DNA from: Siphonodentalium dalli
Taxonomy: Eukaryota > Mollusca > Scaphopoda > Gadilida > Siphonodentaliidae
Assembly: GCA_032622095.1 (NCBI GenBank)
Contig: CP136069.1
Span: 101,278,278-101,342,277, forward strand
Length of the DNA: 64,000 nt
Direction of reading: 5' to 3'
This document shows, in pieces, positions 38,001 through 49,450 of this stretch. The number at the start of each line of letters is the position of its first letter. Positions within the stretch are counted from its first letter, which is position 1. A program made the position numbers and the translations under genes. Below the pieces are notes generated by a model, which had not been told where the DNA came from, did not search any database, and saw only the letters and a program-made list of their open reading frames with translations.

Positions 38001-38104
38001 CCAGCGAAGCCGCAACAGAAGGCTACTCAAGGGGAATAACTCTATCTGCTTATATGAGACTATATCGTAAAGCGGTAGGCTTACCAAGGGACAGTTGTGT
38101 AATG
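35099..38104. other. Non-coding stretch
   Basis: About 3 kb with no supported gene. It contains a G run at 36660-36672 and (TA)n near 35762. Small open frames (for example 37063-37275) have no recognisable features. Confidence 0.35.
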
Positions 38105-38195
38105 TCGGCCGTTCCACGCAATTTGAAATTCTGTTCCGCAGATTGTCGTTCTATTCCATATTCCATCCCATTCCGCAGATTGTCATGTCCCCAAT
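38105..38195 (-). repeat. Fragment of the foldback's outer repeat
   Basis: Near-exact reverse complement of 24812-24899: TCGGCCGTTCCACGCAATTT, TCCGCAGATTGTCGTTC, then CAGATTGTCATGTCCCC. It ends exactly where retroelement 2 begins, so it is either the target of that insertion or was co-mobilised. Confidence 0.75.
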
Positions 38196-38216
38196 TTAGA
38201 GACATTTCAGAAAGAA

Positions 38217-39551
38217 ATGAATTCCAAACTAAACAAAATGTCGAAATCAAACAATAAAGTGAAAACTCTCGATGTAAAAATGACTCAGATGGCAAAAAAG
38301 TGCAAAGAGACGTCCAAAGCGTCGACCGCCTATACGGACAAAGTCGGAAAAAACCTTGCCGGTGCCTTTGAGATGTATGCAGAGTGTACGGCAAGTAAAT
38401 ACAGTGATATGTGTGCAGCAAGCTGAGCCAGCAAATAATATGTATAACTCTTATCGGGCTGGTGTCTCTTTGACAGGACTCTTACCCAAGCGTATCGAAG
38501 TCACGCCCAATCAACCAGCAACATCGGCTGCGAATTTAGTTAATTTATCAAGTTATACCAATGAAAAGTTGGTCTCGTCTAACGGGGACCTAAATAGTGT
38601 GTCAGATAGTCAAAATGTCACAAGTTTCCAGCCGCGCATATCGACAATCGACGAAACTTATCCTACCGTAACAGAGATTCAACCAGCAAATCTCTCTCCC
38701 ACAGTTACATCAAGCGTTATTGTAACTGACCATGTGTCACCACAGACGTCTTCTCAGATTGTTCGCGAATCTACACAAAACCCGTGTGACTCGTCTGGCG
38801 TTCCGATGTATACTATAGCTCGTTCTTATTCTATCGGAACATCACATACAAATACTGTTTTTTCATCTAGACCCACAACGCCTCGAATGCAGAGTTGTAC
38901 TGTACTAAGTGGGTGTGTTTATTCGTCGCAAAATGCGTTGTGTCATCGACAACAACAGTCAATTCCTGGTCAAGCAATGATTGTTCCACAACCCAGAGAT
39001 GTAAGCAGTGAGCCAGAGTGGGAACGTCTTCAGATGTGTTATATGCCTATACCAACTATAGTCAGGAACGATCAGTGTTATGCAACGAACAATGCATTTA
39101 TAAATCAACAACCCAGAGTTTCGACTGTTGACACCCAAGTTCGACCACAAGGCTTGCATGTAAATAACTCTCACACACCTCCCAGAACAATCCCATCTGT
39201 AATATTGAATGATCAATGTCATGCGACGATGATACCCACCTCACAAGCAAATGGCACGAAAGACAATTATTCCCACAATAAAGCAACACACAATTCTGAC
39301 TATAATGTGCTCAAACAAATTCAACGCTACTACGTCGGTGGTATCGTGCCCGGAACCACCAGAGATACAATTAGTGATACCTAACTGACCGCGGCGTGGT
39401 TCCGACTTACCTCAAACTGATGACAAGTGCGCGCATGGGTATGGTCTGTGCACAACTCAATGTAATTAAGGACCACAGTTATCCATTAATAGACACTGGT
39501 TTCTGGCCAATAGGTGCCTACTGTCGCCCATGGCACAAACGCGCTCGTTAA
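38217..39551 (+). pseudogene. Retroelement 2 ORF1 (N-terminally truncated, two frameshifts)
   Basis: The first frame (to about 38420) aligns with the coiled-coil end of copy 3 (NKMSKSNNKVK, GKNLAGAFEMYAECTASKYSD). The frame shifts into a long Ser/Thr/Pro/Gln-rich linker, then RYYVGG at about 39330. A second shift near 39380 leads into LTDRGVVPTYLKLM, CAQLNVIKDHSYP and the C-terminal FWPIGAYCRPW, ending in TAA at 39549. ORF2 starts 10 bp later. Expected role: RNA-binding ORF1 protein. Confidence 0.75.
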
Positions 39552-39561
39552 AATACTATCC

Positions 39562-40796
39562 ATGGTTACAATTTCTGAAATTGGAATTTTCACGTGGAAT
39601 GCCACAGGGATAAAAGGTAGCGCTTCATATTTATCTGACATTCTTAAACGTGAGAGCTATCAAATTGTTGGCGTATCAGAACACTGGCTAGACTCAGAAA
39701 ACTTGTGTTTTTTACACACTTTAAGTGACAAATATATATACACAGCCAAGCCAGGAACTGTAATTAAAACAAAAACAAGAGACGGTGTTGGATTGCTTAT
39801 TCACAATTCCCTTCAACATAAATGCACAGCAATCAGTATCGACGAGAATAGATTCGTTGGTGTCCAGTTGATAATGGACAAACACATTCTGACAATTATT
39901 CAAGTCTACCTCCCTAACACAAATCACGGAGATGACTATTTCAGTGAATGCCTCGAATCTTTAGTGGAACTATGTGCGATGTACTCTGCAGAAGGAAGTG
40001 TGATAATAATGGGGGACTTTAACGCTCACATACCGAAAGGGTCGTTAAACACTGCGCCCATTGATCTCAATGATCGTTCCGAATTATTTCTTCAGTTTTT
40101 GGATAATTGTGAACTGATTTCCACAACAGCAAGCAACGCGTGCGGCGGTAATGAATTCTCTCACATACCATATTGTTTAACAAACAAGCCCTCTCTCATT
40201 GATCATATTTTGGTGTCTTCACGTGATAGAGACTTAATACAAAATAGCTGGATTCTGTCTGACAATGCAATCAATACTTCGAATCATATGCCAGTAACAT
40301 GCAAGATGACACTCCCGGACATTTCTAATAATATTCAGCCAACACAAACAAAAATAGCTTACTTGTGGAGCCGTATGGACACAATTTTGTATAAAAACAC
40401 TTTGGATGTGAGATGCGCTGATCTGTGTAATCGCGTGATCCATTCCAAGCACGATATCGCATTTTTCTATGACGACATTGTAGACGCATTGCATGCAGCT
40501 GCATCTTCTGCCGTTCCAGTTAGATCTACACGACAACACAGAAAGCCCTATTGGAATTCCGAACTAGATAATCTTAAAAAACACTCAATTTCCATGTATC
40601 GTGCGTGGTCAGAAGACGGCAAGCCACGTAGCGCATGCAAACGGACGTATGTGGATCACAAACAAGCAAAGCGTGATTTTAGGCGGGTACATAGGCATGC
40701 AGTTCGAAATTACCAAGGAAACTTAAGCTACACACTTGAGTCACATGCAAGAAACAACCATAAGTTATTCTGGCGTTCATTACGACCACAAAAAGG
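39562..40796 (+). CDS. Retroelement 2 ORF2, endonuclease half
   Basis: ATG 39562 opens a frame with the full set of AP-endonuclease-like blocks: TWNATG, VSEHWLD, IQVYLPN, IMGDFNAH, LIDHILVS and SNHMPV, followed by a basic linker (KPYWNSELDNLKKH, AKRDFRRVHRHAVRNY). All expected acidic, Asn and His active-site positions are present. The frame is interrupted by the MITE at 40797 shortly before RT; without it, a one-base shift would remain to be crossed. Confidence 0.85.
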
Positions 40797-41417
40797 CACC
40801 TGATACAGACCAATGTTACTCTGTAGTAATACAAAACTATTAGTTAAAATTCCTCAGTGATATAGGGTATGTAGCATGCCACGCCAGCCGTTGAGGCATG
40901 CCACATGTTCTTTGACAAGCTAAAATCGTAACATTGCCACAGGGTAATAACTCTATAAAGAATGTATATTTACGAAATAACGGCGATTTGTATTAGAAAT
41001 AACAACATCACAATGGATCAACTGTGGTGAAATATAAGTAAAATTCTTCTCTTGGGTGGGTGGGCTGGGGGGAGGTTTGGGGTACGCTCTTTAAAAAACT
41101 TCTCCAAATATGCCCGTTATTTCGTCAAAAACACTTCTTCAAATATCTCCGTTATTTAGTTAATAAAAATAATTTCTTATTTCATAATTCGCGCTATTTC
41201 GTCATTTCGATGCATTTTTTATTCCGCAATTTCGCTGTATTTTCCTATTTCGCTTTTTCGTGGTATTTCATATTTCGATAATTCGCTATATTTGACATAT
41301 TATGGGATATTGGCATGCCTCAACGGCTGGCGTGGCATGCCACATACCCTTTATCACTGAGGAATTTTAACTAATAGTTTTGTATTACTACAGAGTAACA
41401 TTGGTCTGTATCAGGTG
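40797..41417. mobile_element. MITE with ~107-bp inverted repeats and 8-bp target duplication
   Basis: Ends CACCTGATACAG / CTGTATCAGGTG; the inverted repeat runs about 107 bp with two or three mismatches, to GGCATGCC. The flanking CAAAAAGG (40789-40796 and 41418-41425) is an 8-bp target duplication. Eight-base duplications fit hAT or some Mutator-like elements; the long arms favour Mutator-like. The interior is AT-rich with ATTTCG words and no transposase. Confidence 0.88.
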
Positions 41418-41425
41418 CAAAAAGG

Positions 41426-43642
41426 AGCATCAGCGGTCAGGTCTGTAGAAACCATGCTGACATTCTTTCTGGCTGGGCCGCATATTTCGAAGACCTGTAC
41501 AGTTCCCCAGCACACGAAGACACGTTATTTGAAGCCTATGTAGAGAGGGAAGTATCTGAATGTTTGAAAAGCGTGCATAAAACATGTCCTTTGTTTGGAA
41601 TTCCCATAACTTCGGCTGAAATTGAAAATGTTATAAGGAAACTAAAATCTGGCAAAGCAAGCGGTCATGATGGTATAACCAACGAACACGTGCGACATGG
41701 AACGGATCTCTTGTTATTATGTTTGTGCAAGTTGTTCAACGCATTTCTTGATTTTGAATATATTCCAGAGACGTTAAAAGCGGGTATTATCGTGCCATTA
41801 TACAAGGGAGAACCTAAACCTGCAACTCTCCCGGACAGTTACCGAGCGATATCATTACTACCCGTGTTATACAAAATATTTGAAGCCATACTTCTCAAAC
41901 GATTCATGGATAGTGACATACTGGCTGCATTCCCACATGACCTTCAGAATGGATTTCAATCTAGGGTAGGCTGTAACATGACAACTTTCGTCCTTCAAGA
42001 GGCCATATCGTACGTACATGAAAACAGTTCCAAACTTTATGTTGCATTTTTAGACTCTAAAAAAGCTTTCGACAAAGTATGGCACACCGGACTGTTATTC
42101 AAGTTTCTTCGCCTTGGTTTTTCAAGAAAAGCCATTTGCATGTTACAGTGCATATACAGTAACATCACAAGCCAAGTTCGTTATAACGGATGTCTGTCAA
42201 ACTCCTTTGTGATTAGCCAAGGAACAAGGCAAGGAGGTATCCTCTCACCTTTTTGCTACTTAGTGTACATAAATGACCTTCTTGAAATCCTAACGACCAC
42301 ACGAATGGGACTCTCCATAAATAATATTTCATGCGCGGCACCTACTACGGCGGACGATATAACACTTATATCCCTCTCTAAAATTGGCCTCGACAGTTTA
42401 ATCGACATGTGTTATCAATACAGCATCAGGTGGCGATTTTCTTTCTCTTGTACTAAAAGCAACATTATTGTATTTAACGAGTCAAAAAGTGGCCACTCCA
42501 AAGCTCACAGAACATGGCAATTAGGCCCGAACACCATTCCAGAGAAAACAGAGAGCACGCACTTAGGAATTGTACAAGATAAATTCGCTACAGGAAAATC
42601 ACATGGACACTTAGTTTCTCTGAAAATGCGCAAAACATTTTTCTCAATTGCTAAGAGACAGTTAACTGCATCTTTGACTCCTGTTTCACTGAGGCAGATC
42701 CTAAAATGTGTTGTTCTGCCGAAAGCATTATACGGATGCGAACTCTTACCCATGCAATATACCTCTGGTCTCATGATAATGGAAAGATCACTCCGAACAT
42801 GTATCAAGAGTATCCAGTCACTACCGAAAAGGGCAAGCACTAGACTGTCCCTTGGATTACTTGGATTGATGCCCATTGAACAGGAAATTCATACCCGAAA
42901 ATTATGCTTTCTTGGAAACCTTATCCATTTACCACTTCACCACCAAACTCCTCTGAGACTGTTCCTACTCAAAGCGCACCAGCAACGTCTGTTTAGAAGA
43001 TCATCTTCCGGCTATGTTCATGATATATTTCAAATTCTCGCAAAATACAATCTAAAATGTTATCTCCTAGAATATCTCGATGAAGGTCTGTTCCCAGCAA
43101 AAGAAGTGTGGAAGAGGATTGCTAAAACAGCTGTGCAAAATTATTATATTAACTCATGGCGTTGTGCTGTACATTCTGATCCAAATTTAATTGTTCTATC
43201 AAAAGTTCACCATAATCCATTAGACTGTTGGTTAATATGGACTCGAGTACACGCCCAAGCACATTTATCATCCAAATATGTCAACTTGTGCCGGTTACTG
43301 AATAGGACAGCATTCAACAACAATACTCTCTGTAACCTTTGCTCTGTTCGCTTTAACAGTGAGATAACGCATATCATGTTCTCGTGTCAATCGGGCATAT
43401 TGATTCATGCGCGAAACATATACTGGGATTTCATAACGAACAGATTCGGAATTCCAATATACATGTTCATGGCTTCGCTTACCGTTGACGACTTGTGTGC
43501 CATGCTTTTAGGTTCAAGATGTAACATATTAAATATATCGGATTTTCCTCTGGATTTCATCGTCGACTCGACCGCAACATTTTTTCTGCATGCGAGCAAG
43601 GCTGTCAACGTTCTACGATCTACACCCGATGGTCTCGGCTGA
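41426..43642 (+). CDS. Retroelement 2 ORF2, reverse transcriptase and C-terminal half
   Basis: The frame is open from just after the MITE to the stop at 43640. In order: SGWAAYFEDLYSS thumb-proximal block, KSGKASGHDGI, YRAISLLPVLYKI, QNGFQSRVG, motif A VAFLDSKKAFDKVW, motif B GTRQGGILSP, motif C TTADDITLIS, THLGIVQDKF, then a long helical tail with LCNLCSVRFNSEITHIMFSC, a C-x2-C-x10-H-x4-C finger. RT catalytic aspartates (motif A FLD, motif C ADD) are intact. The protein would carry out target-primed reverse transcription. It is the clearest RT of the window and a good query for classifying the family. Confidence 0.9.
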   Translation, partial: SISGQVCRNHADILSGWAAYFEDLYSSPAHEDTLFEAYVEREVSECLKSVHKTCPLFGIPITSAEIENVIRKLKSGKASGHDGITNEHVRHGTDLLLLCLCKLFNAFLDFEYIPETLKAGIIVPLYKGEPKPATLPDSYRAISLLPVLYKIFEAILLKRFMDSDILAAFPHDLQNGFQSRVGCNMTTFVLQEAISYVHENSSKLYVAFLDSKKAFDKVWHTGLLFKFLRLGFSRKAICMLQCIYSNITSQVRYNGCLSNSFVISQGTRQGGILSPFCYLVYINDLLEILTTTRMGLSINNISCAAPTTADDITLISLSKIGLDSLIDMCYQYSIRWRFSFSCTKSNIIVFNESKSGHSKAHRTWQLGPNTIPEKTESTHLGIVQDKFATGKSHGHLVSLKMRKTFFSIAKRQLTASLTPVSLRQILKCVVLPKALYGCELLPMQYTSGLMIMERSLRTCIKSIQSLPKRASTRLSLGLLGLMPIEQEIHTRKLCFLGNLIHLPLHHQTPLRLFLLKAHQQRLFRRSSSGYVHDIFQILAKYNLKCYLLEYLDEGLFPAKEVWKRIAKTAVQNYYINSWRCAVHSDPNLIVLSKVHHNPLDCWLIWTRVHAQAHLSSKYVNLCRLLNRTAFNNNTLCNLCSVRFNSEITHIMFSCQSGILIHARNIYWDFITNRFGIPIYMFMASLTVDDLCAMLLGSRCNILNISDFPLDFIVDSTATFFLHASKAVNVLRSTPDGLG

Positions 43643-44480
43643 TGGACAATTTGAAGCTATCTATAAATAATTTGTTTTTGCTATAATGATTCACACAAGA
43701 AACCTCTATATATACACGTACATTGTGGTCGATAGTTCAAAGATAATTAATGCATGATCACCAGCAATCGGCAACACGCCTATTGTCACATCAAAACTGT
43801 TTTCATGCAGCTGGGCCATTTGCGTGTTACATAGTATCCATCATACACGCACATTCACATTATACCTGACATATGTCTTAAATAGGCCATTTTCATGCTA
43901 CTTTCTGAATTCGATGTCTGAAATCTTTGTCTAATTTCACTCGATACGGTGATATGACGAAACACATTCTCAATTTCTTATACTCAACTTTGATGTTGAC
44001 TAAATATTTTATTTGGAAGTTTTATTTCGCTCGATCACACGCATGTGATTTTGCTAATTTATTTCCAGAAACGCTCATCAACTTTCACTCGACAAGTTAA
44101 TATGACGACTCACATTCGAAAGTTCCAATACTCAACTTTGATCTGCAATAAATATTTTATTCGGAAATTTTATTTCGCTAAATCACACGCATGTGATATT
44201 GCTAATCAGGTTTTGTTTTGTTTTTTGTTGTTTTTTGTTGTTGTTGTTGTTGTTGACAACTGGCATTTCTATATTAGATTATCACCGACCACCTTAACAC
44301 ATGGAATTTGAAAATATCAGACCTGGCCGCATGCGTGTGACATGGTATAAACACTGTTATATTAATATCGTGACTAGTATTACATTTGCATGCATATTTA
44401 TGTAACTTGTATATAATTGTCATTTGTATATATGCTCTCCTAAATTGAGGAGGTTAACAATAAACTTATTATGCGAAAAG
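43643..44480 (+). other. 3' UTR of retroelement 2
   Basis: A ~130-bp piece containing CTCGATCACACGCATGTGAT / CTAAATCACACGCATGTGAT is tandemly duplicated (43950-44200). There is a (GTT)n run near 44220-44255. It ends at the hairpin CTCTCCTAAATTGAGGAGG plus AATAAA (44440-44466). Confidence 0.6.
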
Positions 44481-44898
44481 GTGTGATAAACATTCCTGTC
44501 AGAGCAAAACAACCACTTGCGGTTACTATAATCTGCAAGAATAGCAGGTTCCAGAGAACAGGTTCAATCATAAGTCGACGACAGTGAACTCAGCTTATCA
44601 CTGTCTGATCTACATGTCTCCGGACAGTTTTACGACCGGGGCGACCAGTTCGATGGACTAATCTCTTTGCTCAATGTGACAATCATTCAATTTGGTCCAC
44701 GATAACAGAACTTGGTCTTCTGCACTGACGACATAAACTAGACGTCCAATGCCCGTATATGAATAGCAATAAACTGTACCACAAAACTCATATCCCTTCC
44801 GACTACAACGACTACCATGAGTGAACAGGAAGTCAGCTCCATTGTTGGAAACGCATATTCTGTTCTCAATGATACCATTCCATGTGATGAAAACACCA

Positions 44899-45760
44899 CC
44901 CATATAAAAATGTACCTGGGTAAATCCACCCAGGTTTTTTGGGCCGAAACCCAGGTAAAATCTATCTACCAAGACATCCACCAACCATCAAGACCCCGCG
45001 AAACCTGGGTTTTTACCATGATTTACCCACCTGAAACTGGATAAAAACCCTGGTATTGATAAACCTGGGTGTAATTACCCAGGTGACCACACCCAGGTGT
45101 ACCCTACCTGTGTGTTTCCCACCCAGGTGTACCCTGGTGTTTCCTACCTGGGTGTTTCCCCACCCAGGTGTACCATGGTGTTATTCACCCAGGTGTACCC
45201 TGATGTTTCCTACCTGGGTGTTTTCCACCCAGGTTACCTTGGTGTTATTCACCCAGGTGTACCCTGGTGTTTCCTACCTGGGTGTTTCCCACCCAGGTTA
45301 CCTTGGTGCTATTCACCCAGGTGTACCCTGGTGTTTCCTACCTGGGTGTTCCCACCTAGGTGTACCTTGGTGTTATTCACCCAGGTGTACCCTGATGTTT
45401 CCTACCTGGGTGTTCCCCACCCAGGTGTACCTTGATGTTTCCAACCCAGGTGTACCTTGGTGTTTTCTTACGCCGGTGTACCTTGGTGTTTTCTTACCCA
45501 GGTGGATTTCCCATTGAGATGCACCTGGGTTAGAAAACCCCAAGGTACACCCAGGTAAGGAAACACCAAGGTACACCTGGGCAGGAAAACACCAAGGTAC
45601 ACCTGGGTAAGAAAACACCAAGGTACACCTGGGTAAGAAAACACCAAGGTACCACTGGGTGGGAAACACCAAGGTACACATGGGTAGTAAACACCAAGGA
45701 ACACCTGGGTGAATAACACCAAGGTACACCTGGGTGGGGATACCAAAGTGAAATGATGAG
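44899..45760. repeat. CCTGGGT minisatellite with inverted arms
   Basis: Starts CCCATATAAAAATGTACCTG at 44899 and continues with ACCCAGGTGTACC / TACCTGGGTGTTTCC units of ~14-40 bp up to about 45500. It then turns round into CACCTGGGTAAGAAAACACC units (reverse complement) to 45745. The turn lies near 45505-45525. The same units and the same terminal sequence, inverted, occur at 58650-58976. Proline/glycine-rich open frames on both strands are repeat translations. Confidence 0.85.
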
Positions 45761-47316
45761 GATGGCAATGAAGTAGATTTTGATGGGATGCAGGGGTATT
45801 GTTATCAATGGAGTTGTTTTAGTATAATAGAACATTAAGGAAACTGATTGTGCAGCAATACAAGTTTATTCAAGGACAACAAACTAACTAAAGATAAAAT
45901 ACATGTATAGAAACACATGTAATATATAAATATATAAACTCATTAAACTGCATGGGTTAAAACTTACTGACAACAAGAGTTGGGTTAAAATTTTGATTAA
46001 AAAACACTTGCAAAGTCCCTCTTCATACATGTATATGGTATGTTAGGCAAGTTACATGTACATGTAGTTGCAATGTATACCGGTACTTGACATACCGGTG
46101 GACACAAAAATCATTATTTTAGTTCCAATGTCATTTACCAGAATACATGTACATGTTGTACCTTGCAACTACATCTACAGTGAGGTAGTTTCGTCTCATT
46201 TAAACTTTCTAAATGTGTTTCTCCCTTTGAATGACATAAACTAATGTGAGTATACACATGAGCTGTGGTGTGAAATACACACCAAAAAATTATTTCTTAG
46301 TCTGAGGACATGTTTCCTGTCATTATCTTACTGCTTACAAATATAGATTTGTAATAATGTGCTGTAATGCTCCAGAAATAGTCATATTTTGTCCTGGTTC
46401 ATAAGAACATATTATTTCTTAGTGTTAGAAGGACATGTTGTCTGTTATTATTTGACTCATAAACCCCCAAATGTACATGTAAACAGAACATTTGGGAAAG
46501 AGACACACCATCTTTATCCTTTTTTATATCAGTAGCAATATTGATCAGATAGCAAAATATGCTATAAATAGATTTCAGATGGTAGATTAAACAATCACAT
46601 TAATTGCACCAACTCGAAACAGTTAACATACCCTGTAGAATACAGACTATGATCAAGGAGGGTGTCACACACACCCCCACCCTGCTTTGGTATGTGATAT
46701 TCAAGCCATTTTCAGGTGGTATGCTATATACATGTACATACCCAATGTTATCTGGTACTAGGATTTCACACGGCAATATAACCGGCATTCACGATTCAGC
46801 AAAAAGGCTAGTATGCAGATATAATAGCAGAAAATTATACAAATTTTGAGTATTTTCCAGCTTAAACAGACCCAAGTGATATATTTTTATCTAATTCAGT
46901 CTAATGGCTCTTGATATGTTGATGTTTTGGATACTATTTCAGCAAATGTGAGAAAAAGTGGCTTCATTGGGGCATCAGCTTGTCTGAAAAATATATCAAG
47001 GTCCCCTAAATCCGATACTACATTTCAGAACAATCCAACCAGTGTCCCATGAAATGGTGGATAATAAACTATCATACCAAATTTGATTCAGATTTGATCA
47101 CACAAACTAAAATTATGATGCGGAAACCAGAAATTAACACGATTCTAAGTCGAAAAAGGGCCATAACTCTCGCAAAAATGGGCGGAGAACACCCATTTCG
47201 AACTTGACCTGTATTTTGGTCTGATAAACTTACATACCACATTTGGTTCAGATATGATCACACAAACTGAAGTTATCATCCGGAAACCTACAATTTTCAA
47301 AGTTTAAATGTCTATT
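45761..47316. other. Non-coding stretch with scattered ACATGTACATGT words
   Basis: No gene. It includes repeated TACATGTACATGTA palindromic words and, at 47040-47290, two diverged copies of a block containing GAT(C/T)TGATCACACAAACT and CGGAAACC. Confidence 0.45.
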
Positions 47317-47703
47317 AGGCGACACCAATTTTTAAGTCTGGTTTACGAACATGTGGGTTGATGTGGGGAGAACAAAAGTAGATGCAGGAGGGAAAAAAAT
47401 AAAAATAAAAAAAATTGTCCCCCCAATTTATATCAAGTAAATCTTGAAATTTTACATAAATTTTACAAAAATTATAAAAAAAAATTTCGAATGAAATTCT
47501 GAACCAAACAAGACATTTCTTGTCATGAAATACATGAAAATATGGATCTGCAAATGATCATAAGCAGAACCGGATGCGACAGCACATGAAAATCAGTATG
47601 CATGTAAATTTTTTTGGGACAAAAAAGTTTGTTTTTTTTTCATGAAATGGAAAAAAAGTTGTAGGAGGTGTTCGTAAACCGGACTTAAAAATTGGTGTCG
47701 CCT
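47317..47703. mobile_element. MITE family GCGACACC, copy A
   Basis: Inverted ends AGGCGACACCAATTTTTAAG and CTTAAAAATTGGTGTCGCCT extend ~32 bp into GGTTTACGAAC. The interior is A/T-homopolymer rich. A second copy, in the opposite orientation, is at 55025-55375. The target duplication is too short to resolve. Confidence 0.85.
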
Positions 47704-47732
47704 TATATATAACTCATATAGCTAACTATTAA

Positions 47733-48655
47733 AGGTGCTCAATCAGATTCGATGGTCCCCATATAATTAGATTCCAACAACAACATTTTTTTTAGAAATG
47801 CTGCTTCAGTTATCAGAATCGATTAATTGCCCAAAAATAATGCTAACCACTGTCAACTACATGTATAGTATAAAATTGCCTGATACGTTATATTTATCAA
47901 CATGCTGTTCGACGAAGTTTGACCTTATTATCAACACAAAGCCTCTTCATTTTAGAGTTATCCATCTTCATCCGCAATTTGGTCTGAGACCGTCGGCTCG
48001 TCAAATTTTTCTGGGCCACTATTAAGTATCGATGGTGATAAATATTAAAATTTCAAAAATCGATATCTAATAACTCTGAGCTTTGATACATGTAGGTGGG
48101 TCCCTCGACTTGATTAAAATATTTTTACCCCCCCCCCCCGATTCCATATATATGTAAATAGCAAATGAGGGGCACTTAATCGGATTATGCAACTTTAAAC
48201 TGTATTTGAATTTAAAGATGCATAATCCGATTAAGGGCCCCCTGAATTAATGCTCGCACATTACTATTTATTTGGACTTGGGGGTAAAAGATATTTGGTA
48301 CCAGTCGAGGAACCCACCTATCAAAGCTCAGAGTTATTAGATATCAATTTTTGAAATATACTATTTTTCACGATCAAGAATTAATAGTGGCCCACGGTCT
48401 CTGACCAAATTTCAGATGAAGATGGATAACTCTAAAATCAAGAGGCTTTCTGTTAATAATAAGGCCAAATTTTGTAGAACAACATGTTGATAAATAACAT
48501 ATGTCAGGCAATTGTATACTTTAGTTGACAGTGGTTAGCATTATTTTAGGGCAATTAATCAATTCTGATACCGTAACTGAAGCAGCCTTTCTAAATACAA
48601 ATGTATGATGTTGGAATCTGATTATATGGGTATCATCGAACCGGATTGAGTACCT
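47733..48655. mobile_element. TTAA-flanked near-palindromic MITE
   Basis: TTAA at 47729-47732 and 48656-48659 flanks termini AGGTGCTCAATCAGATTCGA and its diverged complement ending GGATTGAGTACCT. The arms (47733-48199 and 48211-48655) pair along nearly their whole length around a ~11-bp centre, with many mismatches, so this is an older insertion. Kolobok/piggyBac-type target. No transposase. Confidence 0.85.
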
Positions 48656-48659
48656 TTAA

Positions 48660-49337
48660 AATGAACTGTATCCAGTATAAACATGTTAAACCTGATAATT
48701 AATTAGAGCATGCAGTCCCTGTTGACATGCGGTATCCGCTGGTAATCTTACCACAGTAATATGTGTTAACTGTGATAACCAAGTTAATTGTTTTTACCAC
48801 AAAAATTCTGAATTCTATCTAGACATTTTGAAACAATAAAAAAAAATTCTGGTGTGGTTACAATGTCAACTTTAAAACAAAATTCATATAAACATCGCAT
48901 GAAAAATACAGCCTAACTGCAAATGTGAGGTGGACCACATTCTGCGGCGGTATAACTGACTGCGGTTGATCGCATGAACACGCCTGAATACTGCAGTAAT
49001 ACCCGGTGGTCAACCTTTATAAGGCGAGTTGATTAATTAAAGCATAGCTGTAATTTTACATGTATGTTCTATAGACTTTGTTGGGAAAGAGAATATAGCT
49101 GTGCGACAATGGATGATATTTCCCCACCTCAGCAGGTGTCGAGTACAGAAAAATATACCAAACATACTGGTAGTCTGTTAATCCTGATGAGCTAAGTTAG
49201 AAATTTTTCAATCGAAACCTCATAAAAAAAAATATAAATTCAGTTCTCAATTTTCGAACACTTCTAGGAAATTGTTCAAAATTATTGTTAAAAGATGCCC
49301 ATTCGATTTGACACTGTAAATATACCCTGTTCAAGTG
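48660..49337. other. Non-coding stretch
   Basis: AT-rich, no coding frame, no strong repeat seen. Confidence 0.3.
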
Positions 49338-49450
49338 TTCCTGCTAATGTGCTATGATGCAGTTGGGTCCTGCTTAATTGCTATGAATTGCACTACCCGC
49401 ATCATAGCAATTCAGCAGGACCACCAGCATCATAGCATATTAGCAGGACC
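49338..49450. repeat. Nested palindrome of TGCTATGAT units
   Basis: CCTGCTAATGTGCTATGATG ... TCCTGCTTAATTGCTATGA pairs with TCATAGCAATTCAGCAGGA ... CATCATAGCATATTAGCAGG. This gives a ~110-bp inverted structure made of two repeated words per arm around ATTGCACTACCCGCA. Confidence 0.75.

Larger units (their letters stand above)
38197..44480 (+). mobile_element. Non-LTR retrotransposon copy 2 (5'-truncated, MITE-interrupted)
   Basis: Begins inside the ORF1 coiled coil and carries the ORF1 remainder (38217-39551), ORF2 endonuclease (39562-40796), a nested MITE (40797-41417), the ORF2 RT half (41426-43642) and a 3' UTR. The 3' end has CTCTCCTAAATTGAGGAGG (hairpin) then AATAAA, matching retroelement 1. 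Apart from the MITE and a one-base loss at it, ORF2 is fully open, so this is the best-preserved ORF2 of the family in the window. ORF1 has two frameshifts. Confidence 0.85.

Noticed and set aside
45056-45835. Proline/glycine/valine-rich open frames resembling structural proteins
   Set aside because: They arise from the CCTGGGT minisatellite, are open in several frames and both strands, and mirror each other because the DNA is inverted.
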